NCBI GenBank assembly: GCA_964548045.1
Contig: CAZJQZ010000041.1
Location: forward strand, 1 to 18,227
Reading direction: 5' to 3'
Source: JBGLNL01 sp964548045
Lineage (GTDB): Bacteria > Chloroflexota > Dehalococcoidia > SZUA-161 > SpSt-899
DNA length: 18,227 nt
Position numbers and translations under genes: made by a program. The number at the start of each line of letters is the position of its first letter. Position 1 is the first letter of the stretch. Shown one piece after another: positions 1-5,951 of the stretch. The notes under the pieces were generated by a model. It worked only from the letters and a program-made list of their open reading frames with translations, searched no databases and was not told the DNA's origin.

Positions 1-57
1 TGTCTGGCCGTTGATGAGTAAAGGGTTTTACCGCAAAGAACTCAAGAGGAGGATGGC

Positions 58-708
58 ATGCTGGTAAAGGACATAATGACTACCAATGTGGTGACTATAC
101 CGAGCAACAAGCCGGTGCTGGATGCTGGGCAAATCATGGAAATACACAAGGTGACTCGATTGCCGGTAGTTGATAAAGGAAAACTGGTGGGTATTGTTAC
201 CAAGAACATGACACGACGGGCGACTCCTTCCGAGGCAACTTCCCTGAGTGTGTGGGAAATAAATTACCTGATGGCCAAGATGACTGTAAAAGACATAATG
301 CAGAAAGACCCGGTGACAGTGACACCGGGCCTTACGGTTGAATGTGCCGTGGCTACCGCTCAGGCTCGAGGTGTGGGTGCATTGCCGGTGGTGGAAAGTG
401 GGCTGGTCGTGGGCATATTAACCACCAATGATTTCTTTTACAGGATTTTGAATCCTTTGCTTGGTATCAATGAAGATGGTACGCGGATTATCGTTTATGC
501 AGCCGATACCCCTGAACAGGTTTCCAAAATAATGGATGTGATTAAGGCGCATAATATTGGCATAAAGGCAATGCACACCATAGCATTTCCTGATGCCGAG
601 AGTTGGGATTTGGTAGTCCATCTGGATACGGAGGATGCCATTGATATTATGGCTGAGATCAGGGAGCTTGGTTTCCATGTAAATGAGCGGGAACATCATC
701 CCTGTTGA
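58..708 (+). CDS. CBS-pair protein with C-terminal ACT-like domain (AcuB-like)
   Basis: This 216-residue soluble protein has two CBS motifs, roughly residues 7-50 (opening VKDIMTTNVVTI, closing LPVVDKGKLVGIVT) and 78-128 (opening VKDIMQKDPVTVTP, closing LPVVESGLVVGILT). A basic and helical linker joins them. The C-terminal part, about 142-208, looks like an ACT-type beta-alpha-beta regulatory fold. CBS pairs bind adenine nucleotides, and the CBS-ACT arrangement resembles the AcuB family, but the target cannot be told from sequence. The start is chosen because GAGGAGG (46-52) sits 5 nt before the ATG. No catalytic domain is present, so a small-molecule sensor or regulator is most likely. It is the only plus-strand gene in the window and ends before a strong terminator. 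Its promoter must lie at or beyond the left edge. Confidence 0.9.
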   Translation: MLVKDIMTTNVVTIPSNKPVLDAGQIMEIHKVTRLPVVDKGKLVGIVTKNMTRRATPSEATSLSVWEINYLMAKMTVKDIMQKDPVTVTPGLTVECAVATAQARGVGALPVVESGLVVGILTTNDFFYRILNPLLGINEDGTRIIVYAADTPEQVSKIMDVIKAHNIGIKAMHTIAFPDAESWDLVVHLDTEDAIDIMAEIRELGFHVNEREHHPC

Positions 709-735
709 TAGCATCCGTTGGAGGTAAAAAATAGC

Positions 736-769
736 AAACGCCGCCCAGTGCAACTGGGCGGCGTTTTTT
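736..769 (+). terminator. Intrinsic terminator, probably bidirectional, between convergent genes
   Basis: A perfect 14-bp inverted repeat (736-749 against 753-766, core CGCCGCCCAGT) has a 3-nt loop and runs into six T on the plus strand (764-769). It lies 28 nt after the stop of the CBS gene. On the minus strand the 3' flank is also T-rich (the complement of 726-732 reads as a T-run broken by one A), so it can also stop transcripts coming from the lipoprotein gene. Confidence 0.92.
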
Positions 770-801
770 CGTATGTGGGAATTACCCTTCGTGACGTTAT
801 T

Positions 802-1437
802 TTATCGTGTCTGGCAACTTGCTTGAGGTGCGGGCGGGTTTCCTGCGAAGGTACAATATTCCTGCCCGGATTGAATCTCAGTCAGTGACGAAACAGCAGG
901 ACTCATATAGACGCTAAACTGCTGAGCCGATGCATCCCATCCGACTACAAATAAAAGGCTGTCCTGATGATCCTGTAAAGCTGTGATGACCTGTGAGTCC
1001 GCTGACATCCAGGCTATGGGTGCTGCGTCCTGCCATCCCGCAAAAAGAGTCTGGATAAAATCGGGTGATTCCAGAACGACCTCTTCAGTGGCGAACATCC
1101 AGTAGGCCTTCCCCTGTTTCAAAGTGGTCAAGGGCAGAGCATTCGGTCCGCGATATCCCTGCCAAACGTCATTAGTTTCGGCGTAAGCCACGATTAAATC
1201 AGAAAGCACTGGTGCAAGAACTGCTTCCACAGAATCATCTTGCGGGGTTGGGGTAGGTGTTGCTTCTTGAGTAGGCGTAGGTGTGTGGGTTGGTTCCGCC
1301 GTAGGGGTTACTTCTTGAGTAGGTGTTGGTGTGGGAGTGGGAGACGGAGTTGGTTCCTCCGTGGAATCACCACCGCCACATGCTATTACCAGTAAAAGTG
1401 CTGTAACCAGGACCATAGATAATACGATTCTTTTCAT
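802..1437 (-). CDS. Putative lipoprotein with Pro/Thr-rich linker
   Basis: The 211-residue product begins with a lipoprotein signal peptide: MKR, a hydrophobic stretch, then VIAC with the acceptor Cys at residue 20 followed by GGG. Residues about 27-66 form a low-complexity Thr-Pro linker that probably spans or crosses the cell envelope. The remaining 145 residues hold a predicted extracytoplasmic domain. Two segments in it look related: about 81-115 (ending LTTLKQGKAYWMF) and 161-197 (ending LTEIQSGQEYCTF), which suggests a duplicated small beta module. I recognise no enzyme motif and assign no function. The start is supported by a GGAGGAG Shine-Dalgarno a few bases upstream. The gene follows tRNA-Ala on the same strand and is convergent with the CBS gene. 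Confidence 0.85.
   Translation of the reverse strand: MKRIVLSMVLVTALLLVIACGGGDSTEEPTPSPTPTPTPTQEVTPTAEPTHTPTPTQEATPTPTPQDDSVEAVLAPVLSDLIVAYAETNDVWQGYRGPNALPLTTLKQGKAYWMFATEEVVLESPDFIQTLFAGWQDAAPIAWMSADSQVITALQDHQDSLLFVVGWDASAQQFSVYMSPAVSSLTEIQSGQEYCTFAGNPPAPQASCQTR
1240..1359 (-). repeat. Degenerate Thr-Pro coding repeat
   Basis: This stretch encodes lipoprotein residues about 27-66, mostly Thr-Pro dipeptides with PTQE units. An exact copy of a 13-nt unit (CTTCTTGAGTAGG on the plus strand) occurs at 1263-1275 and 1311-1323, 48 nt or 16 codons apart. TTGGTTCC also recurs nearby. The pattern is what slippage or unequal exchange would leave in a linker, and copy number may vary between strains. 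Confidence 0.75.
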
Positions 1438-1468
1438 TCCGCTCTCCTCCTTCTTTTCTGGAAATGAA

Positions 1469-1496
1469 AGGTTTCACAGACAGATTTGCGAAACCT
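1469..1496 (-). terminator. Weak hairpin between tRNA-Ala and the lipoprotein gene
   Basis: An inverted repeat AGGTTTC/GAAACCT (1469-1475 and 1490-1496) with a 14-nt loop lies just after the tRNA 3' end in the transcribed direction. Only TTTCATTT follows it, so it is a weak terminator at best. It could also simply mark the processing boundary of the tRNA transcript. Read-through into the lipoprotein gene seems possible. Confidence 0.4.
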
Positions 1497-1501
1497 GTTT
1501 A

Positions 1502-1577
1502 TGGTGGAGCTGGGGGGACTCGAACCCCCGACCTTCTGACTGCCAGTCAGACGCTCTCCCAGCTGAGCTACAGCCCC
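1502..1577 (-). tRNA. tRNA-Ala (anticodon GGC)
   Basis: The reverse complement folds as a full 76-nt cloverleaf. The acceptor stem pairs GGGGCTG with CAGCTCC and includes the G3-U70 wobble that identifies alanine tRNAs. The D-arm region (TAGCTCAGCTGGGAGAGC) is typical. The anticodon stem TCTGA/TCAGA encloses the loop CTGGCAG, giving anticodon GGC, which reads GCC. The T-arm is GGGGGTTCGAGTCCCCC and discriminator A73 is present. The terminal CCA is encoded in the DNA. It lies on the same strand as the HNH gene upstream and the lipoprotein gene downstream. Confidence 0.97.
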
Positions 1578-1585
1578 ATTTCCCT

Positions 1586-1617
1586 AATATACTATCAGAA
1601 AGTTTCTCACAATACAA
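1586..1617 (-). promoter_or_regulatory. Possible promoter for tRNA-Ala
   Basis: Two overlapping candidates exist on the minus strand: TTGTAT (1612-1617) with a 17-nt spacer to TAGTAT (1589-1594), and TTGTGA (1607-1612) with a short 15-nt spacer to TATATT (1586-1591). With the second, transcription would begin within a base or two of the mature tRNA 5' end. Both are imperfect matches, and co-transcription with the upstream HNH gene is the alternative. Confidence 0.35.
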
Positions 1618-1643
1618 TTGGGAAGGGGCCTGAGAATTATCCA

Positions 1644-2162
1644 TCATTTCCTGAAACGCCTGTTGAATGCAAGATAATCCTGCCACTCTGGAGGAGTGTG
1701 AAAGGGGTAAATAAGATAGGAATGGCCTACTGGAGGCTCGCAGGGTTTTTTTAGAAGTTTCATTCCTGCTTCCGCAGGCGTTCTTCCTGCTTTACGCTGA
1801 TTGCAATTCTTGCAGGCACTGACTACATTATCCCATTTGTGCTTTCCTCCGCGGTATCGTGGAATCACGTGATCCAGTGTCAGTTCGTTATATTGTTTGC
1901 CACAATATTGGCAAGTGTAATCGTCGCGCGAGAATATCCTGTGGCGGGTGAGTTTGGCATGAGGTCTTGGGCGTCTGACTATTTGAACCAGCCGGACTAC
2001 AGATGGGGATATCATGGAAAAAGTAGCGCTACGGACCGGATCGGAATTATTGTGAATAACTTCAGCTTTGCCATTGAGGATTAATACGACAGCCCGCCTG
2101 ACTTGGCAAACATTGAGAGGTTCATAGTTCTGATTGAGAACCAGCACAGGGCTATTTAACAT
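1644..2162 (-). CDS. HNH endonuclease family protein
   Basis: With this start the product is 172 residues. The N-terminal part (SPVLVLNQNYEPLNVC) is typical of a widespread family of small chromosomal HNH proteins. The HNH core covers about 82-135: C84-x2-C87 and C117-x2-C120 form the structural zinc site. LDHVIPRYRGG carries D97 and the catalytic-type H98, N112 fits the middle Asn position, and NQRK ends the motif. I place the start at the ATG at 2160-2162 because GGAG lies 7-8 nt upstream and the protein then begins as family members do. An in-frame upstream start at 2195 has no such support and would fall at the promoter -10. The natural substrate of this family is not clear to me. There is no methylase, integrase or other partner beside it, so it is not evidently a restriction or homing system. 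Confidence 0.88.
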   Translation of the reverse strand: MLNSPVLVLNQNYEPLNVCQVRRAVVLILNGKAEVIHNNSDPVRSATFSMISPSVVRLVQIVRRPRPHAKLTRHRIFSRDDYTCQYCGKQYNELTLDHVIPRYRGGKHKWDNVVSACKNCNQRKAGRTPAEAGMKLLKKPCEPPVGHSYLIYPFHTPPEWQDYLAFNRRFRK

Positions 2163-2185
2163 CGCGAGGCTCCTGCAACTAACTG

Positions 2186-2215
2186 ATTCTATCAAGAAAG
2201 AGGTTTCTTTTGCAA
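2186..2215 (-). promoter_or_regulatory. Putative promoter of the HNH gene with palindromic spacer
   Basis: On the minus strand TTGCAA (2210-2215) and TAGAAT (2186-2191) are separated by 18 nt, giving a leader of roughly 16-20 nt before the ATG at 2162. The spacer contains a perfect inverted repeat AAGAAA-GAGG-TTTCTT (2194-2209), which could be an operator. The gene lies just downstream of the ribosomal-cluster terminator, so it needs its own promoter. Confidence 0.5.
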
Positions 2216-2238
2216 ATGTTTACTTCGGAAAGCGTACC

Positions 2239-2277
2239 AAAAAAAGCTCCCCTTTTCTGAAAGAAGGGGAGCTTTTT
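2239..2277 (-). terminator. Intrinsic terminator of the ribosomal-protein cluster
   Basis: A perfect 14-bp inverted repeat (2241-2254 with 2264-2277; GC-rich core GCTCCCC/GGGGAGC) with a 9-nt loop begins 7 nt after the rpsI stop codon. In the minus direction it is followed by a run of seven U (complement of 2239-2245). This is a textbook Rho-independent terminator and marks the end of the cluster. Confidence 0.95.
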
Positions 2278-2283
2278 GCGAAA

Positions 2284-2679
2284 CTATCGTTTGCGGTATT
2301 GTTTGCGTTTGCGAGCACGTCGAAAACCGTATTTTTGTCGTTCTTTAATTCGGGAATCCCTGGTGAGGAATCCGTGACTGCGAAGCGTGGGCCTCAAGCT
2401 TTCATCGGCAACTAACAGTGCCCGGCTTATACCATGCCTGATAGCACCGATCTGCCCTGCAATTCCGCCTCCATGCGCTTTGACTACAACGTCAAATTTA
2501 TCTACCGTATCTGTTGCCTGAAACGGTTGCAAGACTATTCGTTTGAGGCTATCTGTTCCATAAGTTTTTTCGAACGGTTTGGAATTGATAGTGAAATTAC
2601 CATTTCCCGGGTAAAGCCTCACTCGCGCTATGGCGGTTTTCCTGCGCCCCGTACCATAATAATATTTTTGTTCTTCCAA
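2284..2679 (-). CDS. rpsI: 30S ribosomal protein S9
   Basis: S9 sits in the head of the small subunit, and its C-terminal tail reaches the P-site tRNA. The 131-residue protein shows the family signature YGTGRRKTAIARVRL near the N-terminus, the GGGIAGQ segment in the middle and the basic tail ending QYRKR. I choose a TTG start at 2677-2679: GAGGAG at the end of rplM lies 7 nt upstream, the first residues then match other S9 proteins, and length is normal. A longer in-frame start at 2745 would overlap rplM by 65 nt and add an unrelated N-terminus. Only 1 nt separates it from the rplM stop, so translation is probably coupled. It is the last gene of the cluster. Confidence 0.96.
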   Translation of the reverse strand: MEEQKYYYGTGRRKTAIARVRLYPGNGNFTINSKPFEKTYGTDSLKRIVLQPFQATDTVDKFDVVVKAHGGGIAGQIGAIRHGISRALLVADESLRPTLRSHGFLTRDSRIKERQKYGFRRARKRKQYRKR

Positions 2680-2680
2680 T

Positions 2681-3118
2681 CTAACTCTCCTCGGCCACGC
2701 TTTGCTCCCTGGTTTGAGCTTGATGGGGATGTGTTGGGCCTGCATAGACCTTTAATTTTCGGAACATCGCTCGACCCAGCGGATTCTTTGGAAGCATACC
2801 CTTTACGGCATGTTCCACAACCCTTGTGGGGTGTTTTTCAATCATTTGCTCAAAGGTTCTTTCCTTTAGCCCGCCGGGGTATCCTGAGTGACGGTAGTAA
2901 ATTTTCTGGCTAGCTTTGTTTCCGGTCACTCGAACCTTTTCTGCGTTTACCACAATGACGAAATCGCCGGTATCGAGATTACGGGAATAGATTGGCTTGT
3001 GCTTCCCTTTGAGTAGTTGGGCTACTTCTGTAGAGAGGCGGCCCAGTGTTCTTCCCGAAGCATCTATTACATGCCAGTCCCGCTTTATTTCCACTTTTTT
3101 TGTGCTATATGTTTTCAT
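2681..3118 (-). CDS. rplM: 50S ribosomal protein L13
   Basis: L13 is an early-assembling large-subunit protein. With the ATG at 3118 it has 145 residues, normal for the family. Landmarks are KTYSTK near the start, WHVIDASGRTLGRLST, the GDFVIVVNAEKVRVTG strand, YYRHSGYPGG and the GMLPKNPLGR motif followed by LKVYAG. In-frame TTG codons at 3124 and 3130 also exist, but MKTY is the usual N-terminus. The start overlaps the end of truA by 14 nt and has only a weak GGA in front, so translational coupling to truA is likely. The rplM-rpsI pair is conserved in bacteria. Here it is joined to the alpha-operon end through truA. Confidence 0.95.
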   Translation of the reverse strand: MKTYSTKKVEIKRDWHVIDASGRTLGRLSTEVAQLLKGKHKPIYSRNLDTGDFVIVVNAEKVRVTGNKASQKIYYRHSGYPGGLKERTFEQMIEKHPTRVVEHAVKGMLPKNPLGRAMFRKLKVYAGPTHPHQAQTREQSVAEES

Positions 3119-3869
3119 TTCCAAACCCAATTTTAGAATAATTGACCTTCATTAAACAAAGACCGTGTGCCGGTGCTACTTGACTTGCTGCTCCTGTTAT
3201 TCCTGATTTTGCTATCTCCCGGAACTCGGTTATCTCCATATCTCCCGTGCCGATCTTTATCAAACTGCCAATTGTGCGTCTTACCTGCTGAGGGAGAAAG
3301 GCACTGGCCAGCATATCAAACCAGATAAAATCCCCTTCCCTCTGCACCTCAGCCCGGTATACTTTTCGGATCGTGTTCTTGGCACTTCCTTCCTGATTGG
3401 TAAAGGGAACAAAATCATGCTCTCCTTGCAGGATTTTACCTGCTTCGTTCATTTTCCCGATATCCAGTTTTCTGGATACCCGGTAAGTCTGATCATCATC
3501 CAGCGGGGATCGATTCGCTCTATTAAGGATCGTGTACCTGTATTCCCGGCTGGTCGCGTCCCGTCTCGGGTCGAAATCTGTCTCTACTTGGCAAGCGTCT
3601 CTGATTGCAATGTCCTCTGGCAAGTGGAAATTCATTGCTCCTATTATCTTGCTCGATGACAGTTTTGAATCGGTTTCAAATGCTGCTACTTGTCCTCTGG
3701 CGTGAACCCCTGCATCGGTGCGGCCAGCTCCTTGAATCCTGCTTGCTTTGCCGGTAAAACTTAGTACAGCTTTTTCCAGTTCCCCCTGAATTGTTGACAC
3801 ATTATCCTGTATCTGAAATCCATGATAATTGGTGCCTTTATATTCAATGAGCAATGCTATCTTAGCAAT
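3105..3869 (-). CDS. truA: tRNA pseudouridine(38-40) synthase TruA, probable ATT start
   Basis: TruA converts uridines 38-40 of the tRNA anticodon arm to pseudouridine. The catalytic motif is GRTDAGVHA with Asp52 (counted from the ATT start). Other family segments are IEYKGTNYHGFQ at the N-terminus, the DFDPRRDATSREYRYTI region and QQVRRTIGSLIKIGTG near the C-terminus. Length is about 254 residues. An in-frame TGA at 3885-3887 limits the start, and no ATG or GTG follows it. The first conventional codon is TTG at 3852-3854, about 19-22 nt from any Shine-Dalgarno, and it would cut off the conserved KIAL strand. An ATT at 3867-3869 lies 7 nt after AGGAG and gives (M)AKIALLIEY, matching homologues. 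I therefore prefer ATT. The gene lies between rplQ and rplM. Confidence 0.9.
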   Translation of the reverse strand: MAKIALLIEYKGTNYHGFQIQDNVSTIQGELEKAVLSFTGKASRIQGAGRTDAGVHARGQVAAFETDSKLSSSKIIGAMNFHLPEDIAIRDACQVETDFDPRRDATSREYRYTILNRANRSPLDDDQTYRVSRKLDIGKMNEAGKILQGEHDFVPFTNQEGSAKNTIRKVYRAEVQREGDFIWFDMLASAFLPQQVRRTIGSLIKIGTGDMEITEFREIAKSGITGAASQVAPAHGLCLMKVNYSKIGFGNENI

Positions 3870-3879
3870 GCTGCTACTC

Positions 3880-4230
3880 CTATGTCAGTTCCACCTGTAC
3901 GATAGGTGCTCCATCGCCTGATCGGGGGCCTAGCCTTGCCAGTCTGGTATAACCACCGTTTCTATCCGCATATTTGGGCGCTATCTCATTGAACACCTTT
4001 TTGACCACGCCTTTACTGGTTATAAATGCCAGCGCACGTCGCCGGGCGCTCAAATCGCCTGCCTTACCAAGCGTTATCATTTTTTCAGCAATCGAGCTGA
4101 TTTCTTTAGCTTTGGCCTCGGTGGTTACGATTTTCCCGTATTTGAGGAGATCGGTTACCTGATTGCGATATAACGCCAGCCGGTGATCTGTCGTTCTGGA
4201 GAGCTTTCGTCCTGCTACTCTATGCCTCAT
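3880..4230 (-). CDS. rplQ: 50S ribosomal protein L17
   Basis: L17 lies near the exit-tunnel side of the large subunit. The 116-residue product starts MRHRVAGRKLSRTTDHR, the diagnostic L17 N-terminus. It has the TTEAKAKE helix, a GGYTRLARLGPRSGDGAP segment and ends in the VELT strand typical of the bacterial form. Its ATG overlaps the rpoA stop as ATGA, a standard coupling in the alpha operon. It ends in TAG within the Shine-Dalgarno of truA. Confidence 0.97.
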   Translation of the reverse strand: MRHRVAGRKLSRTTDHRLALYRNQVTDLLKYGKIVTTEAKAKEISSIAEKMITLGKAGDLSARRRALAFITSKGVVKKVFNEIAPKYADRNGGYTRLARLGPRSGDGAPIVQVELT

Positions 4231-5273
4231 TTCTCACCCCTCACTGTAAATCTTTCCCCCAGCCTCTTCAGCATTTCTTCTCGTTCCAGTTCTTCCGCGG
4301 ATTTTTCTTCCTCCGGCACCTCTGCGCTTTCGGCTTCCTCTGATTCCTCGTCGCTTTTCACAATTCCTGCTTTTATTAATCGATCCTGTACTTCTTTCCA
4401 TGACTTGATACCGAAATTCTTCAAACCGACTAATTCGTCCTTGTTTTTTTCAAGAAGCGCTTCCGTCGTGGAGACGCCACCTCGCCGAAGAGCGTTTATT
4501 GTTCGCGAGGAGAGCCCCAATTGCTCCAGTGATATTTCGAAGTGCTCGGATGGTGCGTTTGCTTCTTCCTCTGCAAGAGATGGAATTTCTCCTGGTTTAC
4601 CCAGATTGATAAAGGTATCGAGTTGCAGGCTGAGAATGCGAGCACTTTCGGCTACGGCACTTTCTGGAGAGAGAGTACCATCTGTCCAAACATCCAGTAT
4701 TAGCCGATCGTAATCGCTTCGGTCTTCCACTCTGGTTTTAGTCACCTCATAATTTACCCGACGGATTGGCGTGAACACAGCATCCGTTGGCAGCACTCCT
4801 ATGGGGAGACCCTCGTTAGAACCAGCGGTAACGTATCCTTTGCCGATTTCGACAGTAAATTCGACGTTCAGTTGCGCCTTGGCTTTATCAAGTGTGGCCA
4901 GATGATGTTCCGGGTTTACAATTTCGAAAATAGCTGATTCCTTGATGTCACCGGCTTTGATCTCACCTTCGCCTGATGCCTCGAGCCTGAGGGTATCGGC
5001 TCGGTCTGAAAGGCACCGAATACGAATTCCTTTTACATTCAACAGGAATTCCATGATATCTTCTTTCACATGTGGAATGGTAGTGAATTCATGCTGTGCA
5101 CCATCGATTTTGACTGTGGTGATTGCTGCTCCGGGTAAGGAACTCAGAAGGACACGCCGCATGGCATTACCCAGCGTAAGTCCGTATCCGGGTTCCAGCG
5201 GTTCAACTACGAAATGGCCATGGTTTTCAGAGACCGGCTGGTAATCGATTGTAGGGGTTACAGTCGCAAGCAA
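4227..5273 (-). CDS. rpoA: DNA-directed RNA polymerase subunit alpha
   Basis: The alpha subunit dimerises to nucleate RNA polymerase assembly and contacts promoter UP elements and activators. The N-terminal domain (about 1-230) has EPLEPGYGLTLGNAMRRVLLSS and the IGVLPTDAVFTPIRRVNY segment. The C-terminal domain (about 245-305) keeps the DNA-contact residues: R257, N260, N286, G288, K290 and S291 correspond to E. coli R265, N268, N294, G296, K298 and S299, while C269 is replaced by Ala261. A Glu-rich, charged tail of about 43 residues follows. Translation starts at TTG (5271-5273), supported by GGGAGGT 7 nt upstream and no in-frame ATG nearby. Total length 348. Confidence 0.97.
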   Translation of the reverse strand: MLATVTPTIDYQPVSENHGHFVVEPLEPGYGLTLGNAMRRVLLSSLPGAAITTVKIDGAQHEFTTIPHVKEDIMEFLLNVKGIRIRCLSDRADTLRLEASGEGEIKAGDIKESAIFEIVNPEHHLATLDKAKAQLNVEFTVEIGKGYVTAGSNEGLPIGVLPTDAVFTPIRRVNYEVTKTRVEDRSDYDRLILDVWTDGTLSPESAVAESARILSLQLDTFINLGKPGEIPSLAEEEANAPSEHFEISLEQLGLSSRTINALRRGGVSTTEALLEKNKDELVGLKNFGIKSWKEVQDRLIKAGIVKSDEESEEAESAEVPEEEKSAEELEREEMLKRLGERFTVRGEK

Positions 5274-5300
5274 CTTTTTGACCTCCCGAAGGTATGCAAT

Positions 5301-5933
5301 TTATTTGGAATAGTATTCTACGATGAGCCTTTCGTTAATGGTAGTGCCCATATCTTCTCGTGAAGGCTGGGTCAGCATCTTTGCGGTAAGAGTTTTAGTT
5401 TCAACGCTTAACCACGACGGTATTTGCTTGTTGTCAATATCCTGTGAGGCTTTTTCACAAGGAAAGAGCTTCTCTTTGCTGGCCTTCCAGGCGATGATAT
5501 CACCCGGTTTGACCCTGCATGAGGGAATATCTGTTTTGCGCCCGTTGAGAGTGAAATGTCCATGCTGAACCAGTTGTCTTGCCTGACGGAGACTATCGGC
5601 AAATCCAGCCCTGTAGACAGCGTTATCGAGTCTGGTCTCCAGCATTCGAAGGAGATTCTCCCCGACAAGTCCTGGGGTGCGCTCTGCCTCTGCAAAATAA
5701 TTGCGCATTTGGCGCTCCAACACCCCGTAGATAGACTTGGCTTTCTGCTTCTCCAGTAGCCGAATGCCATATTCAGACTTCTTTTTTGGGCGAAAGCGCC
5801 CCCGCTTTCGCACGTTTTCATTTTGCTTCTTTTCAATAGCGCATTTAGCAGACAGACACCTGTCTCCTTTGAGCATTAACTTTTCATCCTGGCGCCGACA
5901 GAGTCGGCACACGGGCCCTCTATCTCGGGCCAT
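5301..5933 (-). CDS. rpsD: 30S ribosomal protein S4 (zinc-containing form)
   Basis: S4 is a primary 16S rRNA binder that starts 30S assembly and, in model bacteria, represses the alpha operon. The 210-residue protein has an N-terminal zinc knuckle C9-x2-C12-x13-C26-x4-C31, so it is the C+ form. An S4 RNA-binding domain follows (ETRLDNAVYRAGFADSLRQARQLV through HFTLNGRKTDIPSCRVKPGD), and the C-terminus is NERLIVEYYSK. The ATG has GAGGG upstream. It lies between rpsK and rpoA as usual. Confidence 0.97.
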   Translation of the reverse strand: MARDRGPVCRLCRRQDEKLMLKGDRCLSAKCAIEKKQNENVRKRGRFRPKKKSEYGIRLLEKQKAKSIYGVLERQMRNYFAEAERTPGLVGENLLRMLETRLDNAVYRAGFADSLRQARQLVQHGHFTLNGRKTDIPSCRVKPGDIIAWKASKEKLFPCEKASQDIDNKQIPSWLSVETKTLTAKMLTQPSREDMGTTINERLIVEYYSK

Positions 5934-5951
5934 ATTCCCTCCTCGCTGGAT

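Noticed and set aside
1644..2162. HNH gene as a homing endonuclease or mobile intron
   Set aside because: The tRNA and ribosomal genes beside it are uninterrupted, there are no terminal repeats or duplications, and the protein belongs to a common small chromosomal family.
2680..2745. N-terminal extension of rpsI
   Set aside because: It would overlap the rplM C-terminus by about 65 nt. The TTG at 2679 has a proper Shine-Dalgarno and gives normal S9 length.
2434..2913. Plus-strand open frame of 159 codons
   Set aside because: Antisense to rpsI and rplM; composition is that of a mirror frame.
4183..4713. Plus-strand open frame of 176 codons, Ser-rich, opposite rpoA
   Set aside because: It lies antisense to the conserved rpoA C-terminal half and rplQ start. 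The Ser-rich product is what the reverse strand of Glu-rich coding gives, and no homology or Shine-Dalgarno supports it.
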